Shown: positions 24,512 through 34,350, counted from the first letter of the stretch. The stretch: DNA of 41,625 bases from an uncultured Bacteroidota bacterium (GCA_946414435.1 CAMKOM010000027.1:1-41625); one strand, 5' to 3'. Notes: generated by a model not told the origin, from the sequence alone. Numbers and translations are program-made.

Positions 24512-26377
24512 TTGGCAACAAAAAGAAATAGCGGCATAATCATCTTGTTGAGTGTCGCACTATCAACAATTATAGCAGCGCAGTCGCAACGTGTATGCGC
24601 TCAACCGTCCAACAATGGGTCGTTCGACGTGAGTGTGGCTGTAGAAGAGAAAGTTACACTATCACCTAAAGAGAATTCTAACGGCAACAAAATCGAGTAT
24701 AATCTCACAAAGCACGCAGGCACCAAAAAAATTACAGTTTCGGTTTCACCTGACGATGTTACACGTTTTATGCTCAGCGAATTCTGCTTTGAAGGCACAG
24801 GACAGGAACCCATCTGGTCGACAAAATCGTCGGTAACGTTCAACCTGCCGTCGCGCAAGACCGAAGTGGTGGTGAAAGCCCGTAGTGAAGGCGATTTGTT
24901 TTACCAAACAACCATCGGAATCACTGATGGCCGCTCGTATGGCGTTATCGATTTTGTGGTGGCCATACTGATTGCCGTGGCAGCTGTCTGCGCCATTTAC
25001 TTCTGGAGCCGACTGAAGATTTTGCGTACCAAACTCTCGCTTGAAAACGAGATTACCGACCGCACTAAGGAACTTCAAGCTCAAAAAGTTAAGTACGATG
25101 AACTTGTGGCCAACTATATGCCTAAAGAGGAGTACGAGAAACTCAAGGAAAAATCGAAAGACAAAGAAAAGGCTACCCGTTACAAGATGGTAACCGTGCT
25201 ATTCTCTGACGTGCACGGATTCTCGAATATCTCGAAAAACGAAAACGCAGAGCAACTCATCGATGACCTTGACCGTTTCTTCTTCCATTTCGACGAGGTG
25301 GTTAAGAAGTTCCATATTGAAAAAATTAAATCGATAGGTGATATTTACATGTGCGCGGGTGGTATTCCGCAGAAGAACCACACCAACCCGATTGAGGTGG
25401 TTTTGGCCGCCTTCGAGATGTATCAGTATATGCAGACCATGAAACTGCAATATAACAGCGAGCAGGGATGGAATCTGCGCATCGGTATTCACACCGGCCC
25501 CGTGTTCTGCAATAACATAGGCAATAAGAAGAAACTTGAAATTTGGGGCGATACTGTCAACATTGCCAGCCGTATGGAGGCTTCGGGACAGATTAACAAG
25601 GTGAACATCACCGGCATGACCTACGAGTTGGTAAAAGACTATTTTGTCTGCCAATACTGGGGCAAGATGCCTGTCAAATACAAGGGTGAGATTGATATGT
25701 ACCTGATTGAGGGGTTCCGTCCTCACTTGTCGGTTAACGGACTCGGAATCAAGCCAAACCAAGCCTTCCAAACTCGTTTGGGCATTGTCCGCTTCGACGA
25801 TATTGAAGAAACTGTACTTAATATGCTTGAGGAAAAGTTGCCGAAGAATCTTTATTACCACAACCTGAAGCATACAATTGATGTGACCACACAAGTTGAG
25901 ATTATCGGTCGCCATGAAGGCATATCTGATGAAGAGATGTTGATGCTTAAAACAGCCGCGCTTTTCCATGACACAGGTTTCACACGCACCTATAAAGACC
26001 ATGAGGAGGCCGGATGTGAGATTGCTCGCGAATATCTGCCGAAATATGATTACACCCCCGAGCAGATTGACTTCATCTGCAGTTTGATTATGAAGACAAA
26101 ATTGCCGCCTAAGCCGGAAACTCTGCTTGAGCAGATAATTTGTGACGCCGATTTGGACTATTTAGGCCGCGCCGATTTCATTCCGGTATCGGGAAATCTC
26201 TATCGGGAGTTGCGTGAAAGGGGTGCGATTGAAGATGATGTCGATAAGTGGAACTTAATGCAAATCAAGTTTATAGAGGGGCATCAGTACTTTACCAACT
26301 CGGCAAAACAGATGCGCGATGTGAATAAAAACAATCAATTGGAGGCAATAAGGCGTTTAGTTGAAAAAAATAATTAA
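24512..26377 (+). CDS. membrane-anchored class III nucleotidyl cyclase fused to an HD phosphohydrolase
   Basis: A 621-residue multidomain protein: signal sequence (8-30), periplasmic beta-rich sensor-like part (about 35-140), membrane helix (146-165), coiled coil (about 170-220), class III cyclase domain (about 225-400) and HD domain (about 440-560). The cyclase has metal-binding Asp233 (LFSDVHGFS) and Asp277 (SIGDIYM), Lys273 at the base-selecting position, Glu343 where adenylyl cyclases usually have Asp (LEIWGDTVN), and the transition-state Asn350 and Arg354. The acidic Lys/Glu pair favours ATP over GTP, but this is inference. The HD part has HNLKH (450-454), HD (486-487), H497 and DAD (545-547), all metal ligands. 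It may thus make and remove a nucleotide signal. No in-frame ATG exists upstream; TTG 24512 is the best start. A USP-domain gene follows after 29 bases. Confidence 0.85.
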   Translation: MATKRNSGIIILLSVALSTIIAAQSQRVCAQPSNNGSFDVSVAVEEKVTLSPKENSNGNKIEYNLTKHAGTKKITVSVSPDDVTRFMLSEFCFEGTGQEPIWSTKSSVTFNLPSRKTEVVVKARSEGDLFYQTTIGITDGRSYGVIDFVVAILIAVAAVCAIYFWSRLKILRTKLSLENEITDRTKELQAQKVKYDELVANYMPKEEYEKLKEKSKDKEKATRYKMVTVLFSDVHGFSNISKNENAEQLIDDLDRFFFHFDEVVKKFHIEKIKSIGDIYMCAGGIPQKNHTNPIEVVLAAFEMYQYMQTMKLQYNSEQGWNLRIGIHTGPVFCNNIGNKKKLEIWGDTVNIASRMEASGQINKVNITGMTYELVKDYFVCQYWGKMPVKYKGEIDMYLIEGFRPHLSVNGLGIKPNQAFQTRLGIVRFDDIEETVLNMLEEKLPKNLYYHNLKHTIDVTTQVEIIGRHEGISDEEMLMLKTAALFHDTGFTRTYKDHEEAGCEIAREYLPKYDYTPEQIDFICSLIMKTKLPPKPETLLEQIICDADLDYLGRADFIPVSGNLYRELRERGAIEDDVDKWNLMQIKFIEGHQYFTNSAKQMRDVNKNNQLEAIRRLVEKNN

Positions 26378-26406
26378 TTTTGTAAATTATTCAATAGATT
26401 ATTGAT

Positions 26407-27255
26407 ATGGCTAAGACGAGAAAAGACGTGATTGTGATACCTTGGGACTATACCGAGACTTGCGAGATAGCCCTTCAGCACGCTATACTGCTTGCTAACG
26501 AGGTTGGCAATCAGATTATGTTGGTGCGTTTCATTAAAGCGCCCGGACTATTCGGTAAGGCAGCCAAACAGGCTGAGTATGAAAATGAAAAGGTGAAAAT
26601 CAAAGAAGCCGCCAACCAAATGGTGGAGAAATACCACCTTAATCCGGAAACTATATTTATTGATGTGGAGATCGGTACCAAAAGCAAGGTTGTTGATGGA
26701 CTGATGAAGGATGCCAACGCCAATCTGGTGATTACCGGCAAGACCTATAAATTGACCGAGAAAGAAACCTTAGATATAAAGGAAATCACCGATATGTTGT
26801 CGGTAATCGACATCCCGTTCATTGTGGCCACAACTGCTCCAGCCCACGACTATTACAAAGAAATTGTTGTGCCGCTCGACCACGACAAGAAGATGAAAGA
26901 AACGCTGCAGTGGGTTGTCTATCTGTCGAAATATTACAATTGCAATATCAACATTATCAAACCGTATATCGATGACGAGTACCAGAAGAAGGATATGGCC
27001 AACAATATCTACTTCACAAAGAAACTACTCGACAAAAAGGATATTATATATGGTATAAAAACCGCTAAAAAAGGAAAAGTGTTCGAGGATGAGATTCTGA
27101 GGTTCAGCCAGAACATCGATTCTGACCTTGTGGTGATCATCATCAATAAATACAAGAAGATGGTGAAGGAAAATCCGAACTACAAAGAGACCATTCCGTT
27201 CCTTGTAATCAACCGCAACAGCGAGGTTGTGAAATACGGCGGTAGTTTCCGATAG
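26407..27255 (+). CDS. tandem universal stress protein (two USP domains)
   Basis: A 282-residue cytoplasmic protein with two UspA-like domains: residues about 6-145 (DVIVIPWDYTETCEIALQHA at the start, NLVITGK and IPFIVATT later) and about 150-275 (EIVVPLDHDKKMKETLQW, then DLVVIIINK and IPFLVINR). The GxxGx9G(S/T) ATP-binding signature is not evident in either half, so it may be a non-ATP-binding type. It starts 29 bases after the cyclase-HD gene and is surely co-transcribed; some USPs bind cAMP in other bacteria, which makes it a possible effector of the upstream enzyme, but nothing in the sequence proves that. Confidence 0.8.
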   Translation: MAKTRKDVIVIPWDYTETCEIALQHAILLANEVGNQIMLVRFIKAPGLFGKAAKQAEYENEKVKIKEAANQMVEKYHLNPETIFIDVEIGTKSKVVDGLMKDANANLVITGKTYKLTEKETLDIKEITDMLSVIDIPFIVATTAPAHDYYKEIVVPLDHDKKMKETLQWVVYLSKYYNCNINIIKPYIDDEYQKKDMANNIYFTKKLLDKKDIIYGIKTAKKGKVFEDEILRFSQNIDSDLVVIIINKYKKMVKENPNYKETIPFLVINRNSEVVKYGGSFR

Positions 27256-27278
27256 GACACACAACAACAAAGACATAA

Positions 27279-27307
27279 ACAGCCGGTTCGTTATCGATGC
27301 CGGCTGT
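27279..27307 (+). terminator. hairpin terminator after the USP gene
   Basis: ACAGCCGG (27279-27286) pairs with CCGGCTGT (27300-27307); the following TATTGTATTGT is only moderately T-rich. Confidence 0.55.
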
Positions 27308-27452
27308 TATTGTATTGTATAAACTATTCAGGAAACGTGAGCCTCCAGTGTTGATAAATCTTTTTGCCGCGATTCTTGTTTCAACGACGACAAATTATAA
27401 TCTTGCTATCTGCAAGAGAAGCTTGCAACATCTTTACAATCAGTATAAAACA

Positions 27453-29912
27453 ATGTCAGACCGCGCAATATTCGCACAGATAATAATTCCCGTGCCGGTG
27501 GCAGGAACGTTCACCTACGAGGTGCCAATCTCGATGGTGGAGCGCGCCCGTGTGGGACAGAGCGTTATTGTGCCTTTCGGCGAGAAGAAACTCTACACCG
27601 GCATCATCGCCAGCCTGACCGAAACGCCGCCCGACGGCTTCAAAATCAAATCGATACTCGACATTGCCGACGACCGCCCAACCGTCACTGCCAAGCAGCT
27701 TGAACTGTGGCAGTGGACCGCCACATATTATATGTGCCCCATCGGCGATGTGTACAAAGCCGCGGTGCCGGTTGGCTTGCGCCCCGACAGCCGATCGAAA
27801 ATACTGCCCGTTGTCGAGAACGCACCCGACGCCGCCCAGCTCAGCGCCGACGAGAGCGCCGTATTTGCCGTGCTCATGCGCGACGAGGAGGTCACCATTG
27901 AGCAATTGGCAAAAATCACCAAACTGAAAAATATTATTGCCGTAGTCAAACGGTTGGTTGACAAGGGCTTTGCATTGATAACCGAAGAAGTGCGCGAATC
28001 GGCCAAGCCGCGTCGCACTAAGGTTGTGCGTATTGCTGAACGCATTGCCGACCCCGATTTGCTCAACCGCACCATCGCCCTGCTTACCTTCAAGCAAGGG
28101 CTGGCTCTGCGGTGGATTGCCGATTTTCTAGGTGCCGACGCTTTCCGCGGAAAAACAGTGCAAATGAAAATTGTTCTTGAGAAGGTGCCGACCACACCAA
28201 CAGTGCTGAAATCGCTGATTGACAAAGGCTTCTTGGTTGAGGACACCGAAGACACACTGCTGCCCGACACTAACTGCGGTGTTCAGGGCATAAATGAGCT
28301 GAACCAGTATCAACAGCAGGCACTCGACGAGATTCACAAATGTTTTGAAACACAGCAAACCGTTCTGCTTCACGGCATTACGGGCAGCGGAAAAACCGAA
28401 GTATACATCCATCTGATTGACGAAACACTGCGTGCCGGCAAGCGGGTGCTCTATCTGCTGCCAGAAATTGCACTCACAACGCAGATTGTGCAGCGGCTCA
28501 AGCGCAGCTTCGGCAACAAAGTGGGCGTCTATCACTCAAAACACTCATCGACAGAGCGTACTGCGCTGTGGAAGAATCAGTTATATGGTGAACGCTCATA
28601 CCCGATTGTGCTTGGTGTGCGCTCATCGATTTTCCTGCCAATGGACGATTTGGGCCTTGTGATTGTCGATGAAGAGCACGAGAACAGCTACAAGCAGTTC
28701 GACCCGGCGCCACGCTACAACGCCCGCGATTTGGCTGTGGTGCTCGGAATGCAGCACAAGGCCAAGGTGCTGATGGGCTCGGCCACGCCGTCGCTCGAAA
28801 GCTATTTCAACGCCAAGCAGGGCCGCTACGGGTTGGTTGAGTTGACACACCGCCACGGAGCGGCAGTGCTGCCCGAGATTGAGATTGTGGACACAAAGCT
28901 CGAACGCCGCAAAAAACTGATGAAACAATGCTTCAGCCAGACGCTGCTCAGCTCTATTGATAATGCGCTCTCGAACAGTGAGCAGGTGATTCTGTTCCAG
29001 AACCGCCGCGGCTATAGTCCGTTTTTGGAATGCACCGAGTGCGGCTACGTGCCCAAATGCAAGCATTGCGACGTGAGCCTTACCTACCACAAGGGCATCG
29101 AGCGGCTTGTGTGCCACTACTGCGGTTATTCGGTGGCGGCCGTCACCACGTGCGACCATTGCCACCAGAGCACTATGCGGCTGGCCGGGTTCGGCACCGA
29201 ACGCATTGAAGATGAGCTGAAGCAGATTTTTCCGCAGGCCAACATCGCCCGCCTTGACACCGACACCACACGCACCAAGCACGGCGGCGAGAACATCATC
29301 CGTGATTTTCAAGAACAGCGCATCAACATTCTGATTGGCACGCAGATGGTGTCGAAAGGGCTTGATTTCGGCCACGTGAGCATTGTGGGCATACTGAACG
29401 CCGACAATATGCTCAGTTTCCCCGATTTCCGCGCCTACGAACGCAGCTTCCAGCTGATGGCGCAGGTGAGCGGCCGCGCCGGACGTCAGGAAACGCCGGG
29501 CAAGGTGATTATACAAACATCAAACCCCGATAACAGCATTGTACGCCAAGTGGTTACCAACGACTATCAGGCAATGTACGAAACGCAAATGACCGAACGC
29601 ACGCAGTTTTTCTATCCGCCCGTGTGCCGGCTCATCTACATCACACTCAAGCACCGCGACCGCCAGACGGTGGAAGATGGGGCCCGTGAGCTGTTCGGGT
29701 TTATCGGCCAGATAAAAGGCATCATACCACTTGGTCCCACAACGCCTGCTGTCAACCGCATCCAGAATCTCTACCTGATGGATATAACCATCAAACTGAG
29801 CAAAACCGACACATTGCAGTCGAAACTCGGCCTTCAGCAAGCTATCGATTTCTTCTTGCAACTGCCTAAATACAAGAATATTATGATAACAGCGAATGTT
29901 GACCCGATGTAG
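27453..29912 (+). CDS. priA: primosomal protein N', replication restart helicase
   Basis: An 819-residue superfamily 2 helicase that reloads the replisome at stalled forks. Walker A GITGSGKTE (near residue 308), the DEEH box (near 405) and the zinc-binding Cys cluster (CTECG, CKHCD, CHYCG, CDHC, residues about 527-572) are all intact, followed by LIGTQMVSKGLDF and GRAGR helicase motifs. ATG 27453 (MSDRAIFAQIIIP) is chosen because the family begins here with a short beta strand; an open frame upstream to 27297 encodes unrelated sequence running through the terminator hairpin. Confidence 0.97.
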   Translation: MSDRAIFAQIIIPVPVAGTFTYEVPISMVERARVGQSVIVPFGEKKLYTGIIASLTETPPDGFKIKSILDIADDRPTVTAKQLELWQWTATYYMCPIGDVYKAAVPVGLRPDSRSKILPVVENAPDAAQLSADESAVFAVLMRDEEVTIEQLAKITKLKNIIAVVKRLVDKGFALITEEVRESAKPRRTKVVRIAERIADPDLLNRTIALLTFKQGLALRWIADFLGADAFRGKTVQMKIVLEKVPTTPTVLKSLIDKGFLVEDTEDTLLPDTNCGVQGINELNQYQQQALDEIHKCFETQQTVLLHGITGSGKTEVYIHLIDETLRAGKRVLYLLPEIALTTQIVQRLKRSFGNKVGVYHSKHSSTERTALWKNQLYGERSYPIVLGVRSSIFLPMDDLGLVIVDEEHENSYKQFDPAPRYNARDLAVVLGMQHKAKVLMGSATPSLESYFNAKQGRYGLVELTHRHGAAVLPEIEIVDTKLERRKKLMKQCFSQTLLSSIDNALSNSEQVILFQNRRGYSPFLECTECGYVPKCKHCDVSLTYHKGIERLVCHYCGYSVAAVTTCDHCHQSTMRLAGFGTERIEDELKQIFPQANIARLDTDTTRTKHGGENIIRDFQEQRINILIGTQMVSKGLDFGHVSIVGILNADNMLSFPDFRAYERSFQLMAQVSGRAGRQETPGKVIIQTSNPDNSIVRQVVTNDYQAMYETQMTERTQFFYPPVCRLIYITLKHRDRQTVEDGARELFGFIGQIKGIIPLGPTTPAVNRIQNLYLMDITIKLSKTDTLQSKLGLQQAIDFFLQLPKYKNIMITANVDPM

Positions 29913-29918
29913 GGAATG

Positions 29919-29979
29919 ATTGAATAACTGAAGGATTGAAGGATTGAATAACTGAAGGATTGAAGGATTGAATAACTGA
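29919..29979 (+). repeat. 24-base tandem repeat downstream of priA
   Basis: Two and a half copies of ATTGAATAACTGAAGGATTG+AAGG (29919-29942, 29943-29966, partial to 29979), itself built from a smaller GATTGAA motif. It fills most of the priA to beta-propeller gap. Confidence 0.85.
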
Positions 29980-30035
29980 TTAATTGAAAGCATTTTAAAC
30001 CTGTTAAACCCGTTCATATTTAATACAACGAGCAA

Positions 30036-31127
30036 ATGCGCACCATACTGACAACAATCTTGACTCTTTTCGGCTTGACCGCAATGGCCGGCGACGATGC
30101 TACGGTTGTGAAAATCGATGGCAAATTCTATTCAACGCCGATTGTCACCGCCGAAGGGAATCTTGTGATTGCGTCGCACAACAAAACCGTCTATCTGTTT
30201 GACAGCAAGGGACAATTGAAAAATTCGTTCACTGCCAAGGGTTGGTTCCACGCTACGCCGCGCCAGCTCGCCGACGGCCAGATTGCCATTGGCTGCTACG
30301 ACCGATATTTCTATTTTCTTGACAAAGACGGCAATTTTGTGAGCCGGATTAAGCCCGGCGGCAAAATTTTCACCGAGCCTGTCGAGCTGGGCAGTGTGAT
30401 TGCTTTTGGCACCAGCCGTGGCCGTGTGGCGTTCTACAACCGCCTAACCGACTCGCTCTATTACGCCCGCGTGCGCGGAAAAATCATCCACGGCTCGCCG
30501 CTGGCTTTGAGCGACAACAGTGTGGCCATCGGCGGCAACGGCAGGCGGCTCTGCATCATCGATGCCGGCGCTAACCTGAAGGCGCAGCTTAAAACCAAAG
30601 GTTGGATTATGCACTCGAAACCCGCCAAAACATTTGATCATCAGGTTGTTATTGGTACCTACGGCAAACGACTCTACTCTGTTGATACGCTCGGCCGAGA
30701 GCTCTGGCAGCGCAAGGTTGGCGGGCGCATTCATAGTTCGATTCTGCAAACACCCGACAGCAATATCGTCTTCGGTGCGTTCGACAGCTACATCTATTGC
30801 TTCGACAGCCGCGGTCAACTCATTGAGCGTCAGCCGACTGGCAAAAAGGTTGTTTCGTCGCCGGCGATGGTCAACGACACGGTTTTCGCCATTGCCGGAA
30901 TCGACAAGAGCATCTATCTTCTCACCACTCGCGGGCGGCTTTTGGGCAGCATCAAATGCGAAGGCTGCTTTTTTTCGACGCCCATTGCTATGCCCGACGG
31001 CACTCTTTTTTGCTGCACAATGAAAGGGACGCTGTATTTTATTGATAAAAAGGCTGTTGACGATATTGTCACAGGCCGCCGACCTGTGGTTGAGATTGAA
31101 GCCGGGCGGTACGATTACAAATACTGA
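30036..31127 (+). CDS. secreted PQQ-like beta-propeller protein
   Basis: A 363-residue protein with a signal peptide (residues 1-18, ending AMAG) and seven to eight blade repeats of about 40 residues with the pattern G.ffsTPi...dG.lviGs.d..vYlfD..G, for example HATPRQLADGQIAIGCYD (near 67) and SSPAMVNDTVFAIAGID (near 277). This is the outer-membrane BamB or quinoprotein-like propeller fold. No catalytic or PQQ-ligand residues are recognisable, so a binding or scaffold role is more likely. It lacks a sorting domain and lipobox and is likely periplasmic. Convergent with the plug-like gene, with a CTGACA/TGTCAG hairpin at 31124-31141 between them. Confidence 0.72.
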   Translation: MRTILTTILTLFGLTAMAGDDATVVKIDGKFYSTPIVTAEGNLVIASHNKTVYLFDSKGQLKNSFTAKGWFHATPRQLADGQIAIGCYDRYFYFLDKDGNFVSRIKPGGKIFTEPVELGSVIAFGTSRGRVAFYNRLTDSLYYARVRGKIIHGSPLALSDNSVAIGGNGRRLCIIDAGANLKAQLKTKGWIMHSKPAKTFDHQVVIGTYGKRLYSVDTLGRELWQRKVGGRIHSSILQTPDSNIVFGAFDSYIYCFDSRGQLIERQPTGKKVVSSPAMVNDTVFAIAGIDKSIYLLTTRGRLLGSIKCEGCFFSTPIAMPDGTLFCCTMKGTLYFIDKKAVDDIVTGRRPVVEIEAGRYDYKY

Positions 31128-31143
31128 CAGCGTATTGTCAGGC

Positions 31144-32391
31144 TTAGAGCCCTATCCGAGCGGCGCCCACAAGTTGCTCGTAATCAGCCGTTGACGGGCG
31201 GAAGAAAACCAAAAACAGATAATAGTTGGCTGTGGCCGAATGTGAGCCTTCAAAGCGTTCCATATCCACTTTGCCGTCGTGGTAGGTGCGGCAGACGTAG
31301 ATGTAGTCGTAAACGCCCTGTTTGAGCCGCAGGTCGCCTTCATAGCGCTTGGCGGCGAAGTTGTAGCGCATCTGGTTGTCGCTGCTGAGCTGCCAGTTGC
31401 AGAAGGCGCCGCACACAAACACATCGCCGTCGAGCACGGGCTCGGTTTCGAGCGTGGGGTGCACGTAAACGTAATCGGCCGTGCGATAGTGGTCATCGCT
31501 ATTCGTAACCGACTGAGCATAAATTATATACTGGCCGTTCTGGTCGGTTTCAGAGAAGTAAGGTTTGAAGGCGCGGCTCTCGTCGGCGGGCGGCGTGATG
31601 TGAAAATATGGCGCCACGTAATCAACTCTGTTATAATTGATTGGCGCTTGCCGCAGATAGCGCAGGTCGAGACGGCGGAACTCATTGCCGCCAGCCATCA
31701 GCAGGTCGCCGGCGTAGGAATAAACCAGGCGGTTGCCAACAATCTGCTTCGGTTTCAAATCGGTTCGCGATGTGTATGGACAACCATTCTGCAAAACACT
31801 AACATTCAATTCGTTGAAAACATCATTCACCATCAGTCCGCTGTAATCGACGCTCAACCTGACGTCTTGCGCGTGGCGCTCGCTAACGCTGCCTGTGGGT
31901 TTTGTCACTTCGGCTTCGATGCCTGCAAGTTGCTCATACACAAGGAATGATGCTTGGGCCACAATGCTGTCGGGATGGCCGGCCATAAAAACCGCCACAT
32001 TGTAACGGCCCGATAGCAGCATCTGCACATCGCTGTTAGGCAGGCAGATACGGTAATTGACATAGTCGGTTGTCGTTCCCGACGACGGCGCGTAATCAGT
32101 AACCGCATTCACTGCAAAGCCGCTCAGGTATTCCGACGGTTGCAAATCGGACGGCTGGCCGTTGCGGTCGCAGTGCGTGACGCTGTATTCAAGGTCGAGA
32201 ATGTGGCTCGTCAGGCAGTCGAACTCAACCACAATGCGGTCGTCGCTGTTGAGCTCGATGACCGGAAGCGACGTTTCATCGCCTTCGACATAGGCTCGCA
32301 GAGTGCCCACAACGGGTGTTTGAGACGCGGCACCCAGCCACGAACTCATCATTAAAGCTGTCGCAATATGCCTTATATTTTTGCCCGTCAT
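31144..32391 (-). CDS. type IX secretion system plug-like protein (DUF5103)
   Basis: A 415-residue exported protein with a signal peptide (MTGKNIRHIATALMMSSWLG then AASQ). The DUF5103 pattern is clear: SLPVIELNSDDRIVVEFDCL (near residue 42), YSVTHCDRNGQPSDLQPSEYL (near 66) and NYRICLPNSD. In Flavobacterium a DUF5103 protein is the Plug that closes the periplasmic end of the SprA translocon when idle. This fits the three sorting-domain proteins at the other end of the window. ATG 32391 is taken over a TTG at 32415 that overlaps the ispG stop. It is probably co-transcribed with ispG, 20 bases upstream. Confidence 0.85.
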   Translation of the reverse strand: MTGKNIRHIATALMMSSWLGAASQTPVVGTLRAYVEGDETSLPVIELNSDDRIVVEFDCLTSHILDLEYSVTHCDRNGQPSDLQPSEYLSGFAVNAVTDYAPSSGTTTDYVNYRICLPNSDVQMLLSGRYNVAVFMAGHPDSIVAQASFLVYEQLAGIEAEVTKPTGSVSERHAQDVRLSVDYSGLMVNDVFNELNVSVLQNGCPYTSRTDLKPKQIVGNRLVYSYAGDLLMAGGNEFRRLDLRYLRQAPINYNRVDYVAPYFHITPPADESRAFKPYFSETDQNGQYIIYAQSVTNSDDHYRTADYVYVHPTLETEPVLDGDVFVCGAFCNWQLSSDNQMRYNFAAKRYEGDLRLKQGVYDYIYVCRTYHDGKVDMERFEGSHSATANYYLFLVFFRPSTADYEQLVGAARIGL

Positions 32392-32411
32392 ATGATTATC
32401 CGCTTCTACTT

Positions 32412-34304
32412 TCAATTATTCTCCTCAATCATTTTCAGCAGTTCTTGTGGAGCAATGGCCTCATCTACACTGCGTTTCACAAGCGTTTTGCCCTTGTAGA
32501 GGTTCACCTTGCCGGGACCGGCGCCCACGTAACCATAATCGGCATCGGCCATTTCGCCGGGGCCGTTCACAATGCAGCCCATAACGGCAATCTTCAGCCC
32601 TGTCAGGTGCTGTGTCACCTTTTTCACCTCGGCCAGGCCTTTCTCAATATTGTAGAGGGTGCGGCCGCACGACGGGCAGGCGATGTATTCGGTTTTTGTG
32701 TAGCGTGCGCGTGCCGATTGCAAAATGGTGAACGCCGTTTCGCTCACAATGCTTACTTGTGTGGGAGCGAAGTTGCTAAGCCACAAGCCGTTGGCAAGTC
32801 CATCAATGAAGAAAAGGCCATTGTCGGCGGCGGCTTTCAGTTGGAACCGAGCAGTGTCGGGTTCTTTGTAGATGCTGCTGACAATTACCGGCAGGTTTAT
32901 ACCGTTGGCAATCAGCGTGTTGAAGATGGCACGCTGTTCGGCGGCCTGGTTCACGCACATTGAGCAGGCGATGAGCACTACCGTTGGGTCGGCCTTCAAA
33001 CGGGCCATTGCTTCGGGCGTCAGAGAGTTGAGGCTCACCATTACCCAGTTGCGTTTGTCCGACTTGTATTTGGCTGACAAATATGTGTTTAGGCCATAAA
33101 GAGGCTCAAAATTGCTGTCTTTTATCCAGACTTTGTAGTCGATGAGCAACGAAATGTTTTTCGTTTTGAAGTCGGGCAAGTCCATTTCTGGTGCGCCAAA
33201 GTACAGAACATCAGGTGATTGGCTGCCGCCGCTGATAGTCATTGTGTTCAGGTCGAAACTAATGTCGAGCGATTTGAGCGTTTCCATCGAAAGGTCGGGC
33301 AAATCGCAGATTACCAATGGTTTCTTATTGTCGAACGATGGATTTAGGCTTGTGTCGCGCCGGCTAACCTCGAATGGGTTGAGCGCTACCGATTCTTTAT
33401 AATTGATTTTCACATTCTTATCGCTGCTTGCAAAAAGGTCGGCAAGCATTCGGGCGGGTGCTATTTCAGCCGCCGGGCTGCCTGTGAGCGAAACACGGAT
33501 AGTGTCGCCAATGCCGTCGGCTAGCAGTGTGCCAATGCCGACAGCCGATTTTATAATGCCATCGGCACCAGTGCCAGCTTCTGTCACGCCTAAATGAATG
33601 GGGAAGTCCATTCCTTCGGCGTTCATCTGCTTCACAAGCAATCGGTAAGCTTGCACCATCACAACTGTGTTGCTCGATTTGAGCGATACTGCAACATTTT
33701 GAAAATCATGTTTTTTGCAGACGCGCAGGAATTCCATCGTCGCCTCTACCATTCCAGCGGGCGTATCGCCGTAGCGCGACATTATGCGGTCGGACAGCGA
33801 GCCATGGTTGGTGCCAATGCGTAGTGAGGTGCAGTGTTGTCGGCAAATATCAATTAGTTGGCCGAGCCTCTCGTCGAGTTTCTCAAGTTCGGCTTGATAT
33901 TCTTCGTCGGTAAATTCAAGCGTGGTGAAAGTGGCTCGTTTTTCGAGATAGTTGCCAGGATTAATACGCACTTTGTCAACAAATTGTGCGGCAATATCGG
34001 CCAGTTTGGCGTTGAAGTGCACATCGGCCACAATGGGCTGAGTGTAGCCTTTGGCCACCAGTCCGTTTTTTATGTCGCGCAGAGCGTAGGCGTCGCGTTC
34101 GTCGATTGCCGTGAATCGCACCAATTCCGCGCCCGCATCGAAAATCTCAATTGCCTGGCGCACCGACGCTTCTACATCGTGAGTGGGCGTGTTTGCCATC
34201 GACTGCACGCGGATTGGATTTGTGCCGCCCATTTGCAACTTGCCTACGGTAATTGGGTGAGTTTCAAAACGTTTGTCGGTAAACGACAAGTTGACAAGAT
34301 CCAT
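32412..34304 (-). CDS. ispG: 4-hydroxy-3-methylbut-2-enyl diphosphate synthase (long form)
   Basis: A 630-residue [4Fe-4S] enzyme of the MEP isoprenoid pathway, converting MEcPP to HMBPP. The N-terminal TIM barrel begins with VGKLQMGGTNPIRVQSM and has DVHFNAKLA near residue 96; the C-terminal reductase-like domain has the cluster ligands in ACPSCGRTLYN (near 547) and MGCIVNGPGEMADADYG (near 583). The extra domain between them (about 280-500) makes it the long form known from plants, Chlamydia and Bacteroidetes, instead of the about 370-residue E. coli form. Downstream gene: plug-like protein. Confidence 0.97.
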   Translation of the reverse strand: MDLVNLSFTDKRFETHPITVGKLQMGGTNPIRVQSMANTPTHDVEASVRQAIEIFDAGAELVRFTAIDERDAYALRDIKNGLVAKGYTQPIVADVHFNAKLADIAAQFVDKVRINPGNYLEKRATFTTLEFTDEEYQAELEKLDERLGQLIDICRQHCTSLRIGTNHGSLSDRIMSRYGDTPAGMVEATMEFLRVCKKHDFQNVAVSLKSSNTVVMVQAYRLLVKQMNAEGMDFPIHLGVTEAGTGADGIIKSAVGIGTLLADGIGDTIRVSLTGSPAAEIAPARMLADLFASSDKNVKINYKESVALNPFEVSRRDTSLNPSFDNKKPLVICDLPDLSMETLKSLDISFDLNTMTISGGSQSPDVLYFGAPEMDLPDFKTKNISLLIDYKVWIKDSNFEPLYGLNTYLSAKYKSDKRNWVMVSLNSLTPEAMARLKADPTVVLIACSMCVNQAAEQRAIFNTLIANGINLPVIVSSIYKEPDTARFQLKAAADNGLFFIDGLANGLWLSNFAPTQVSIVSETAFTILQSARARYTKTEYIACPSCGRTLYNIEKGLAEVKKVTQHLTGLKIAVMGCIVNGPGEMADADYGYVGAGPGKVNLYKGKTLVKRSVDEAIAPQELLKMIEENN

Positions 34305-34350
34305 TGTTGAGTTTTAAGTTATAAGTTGTTGAGTTTTAAGTTGGTTTTGG

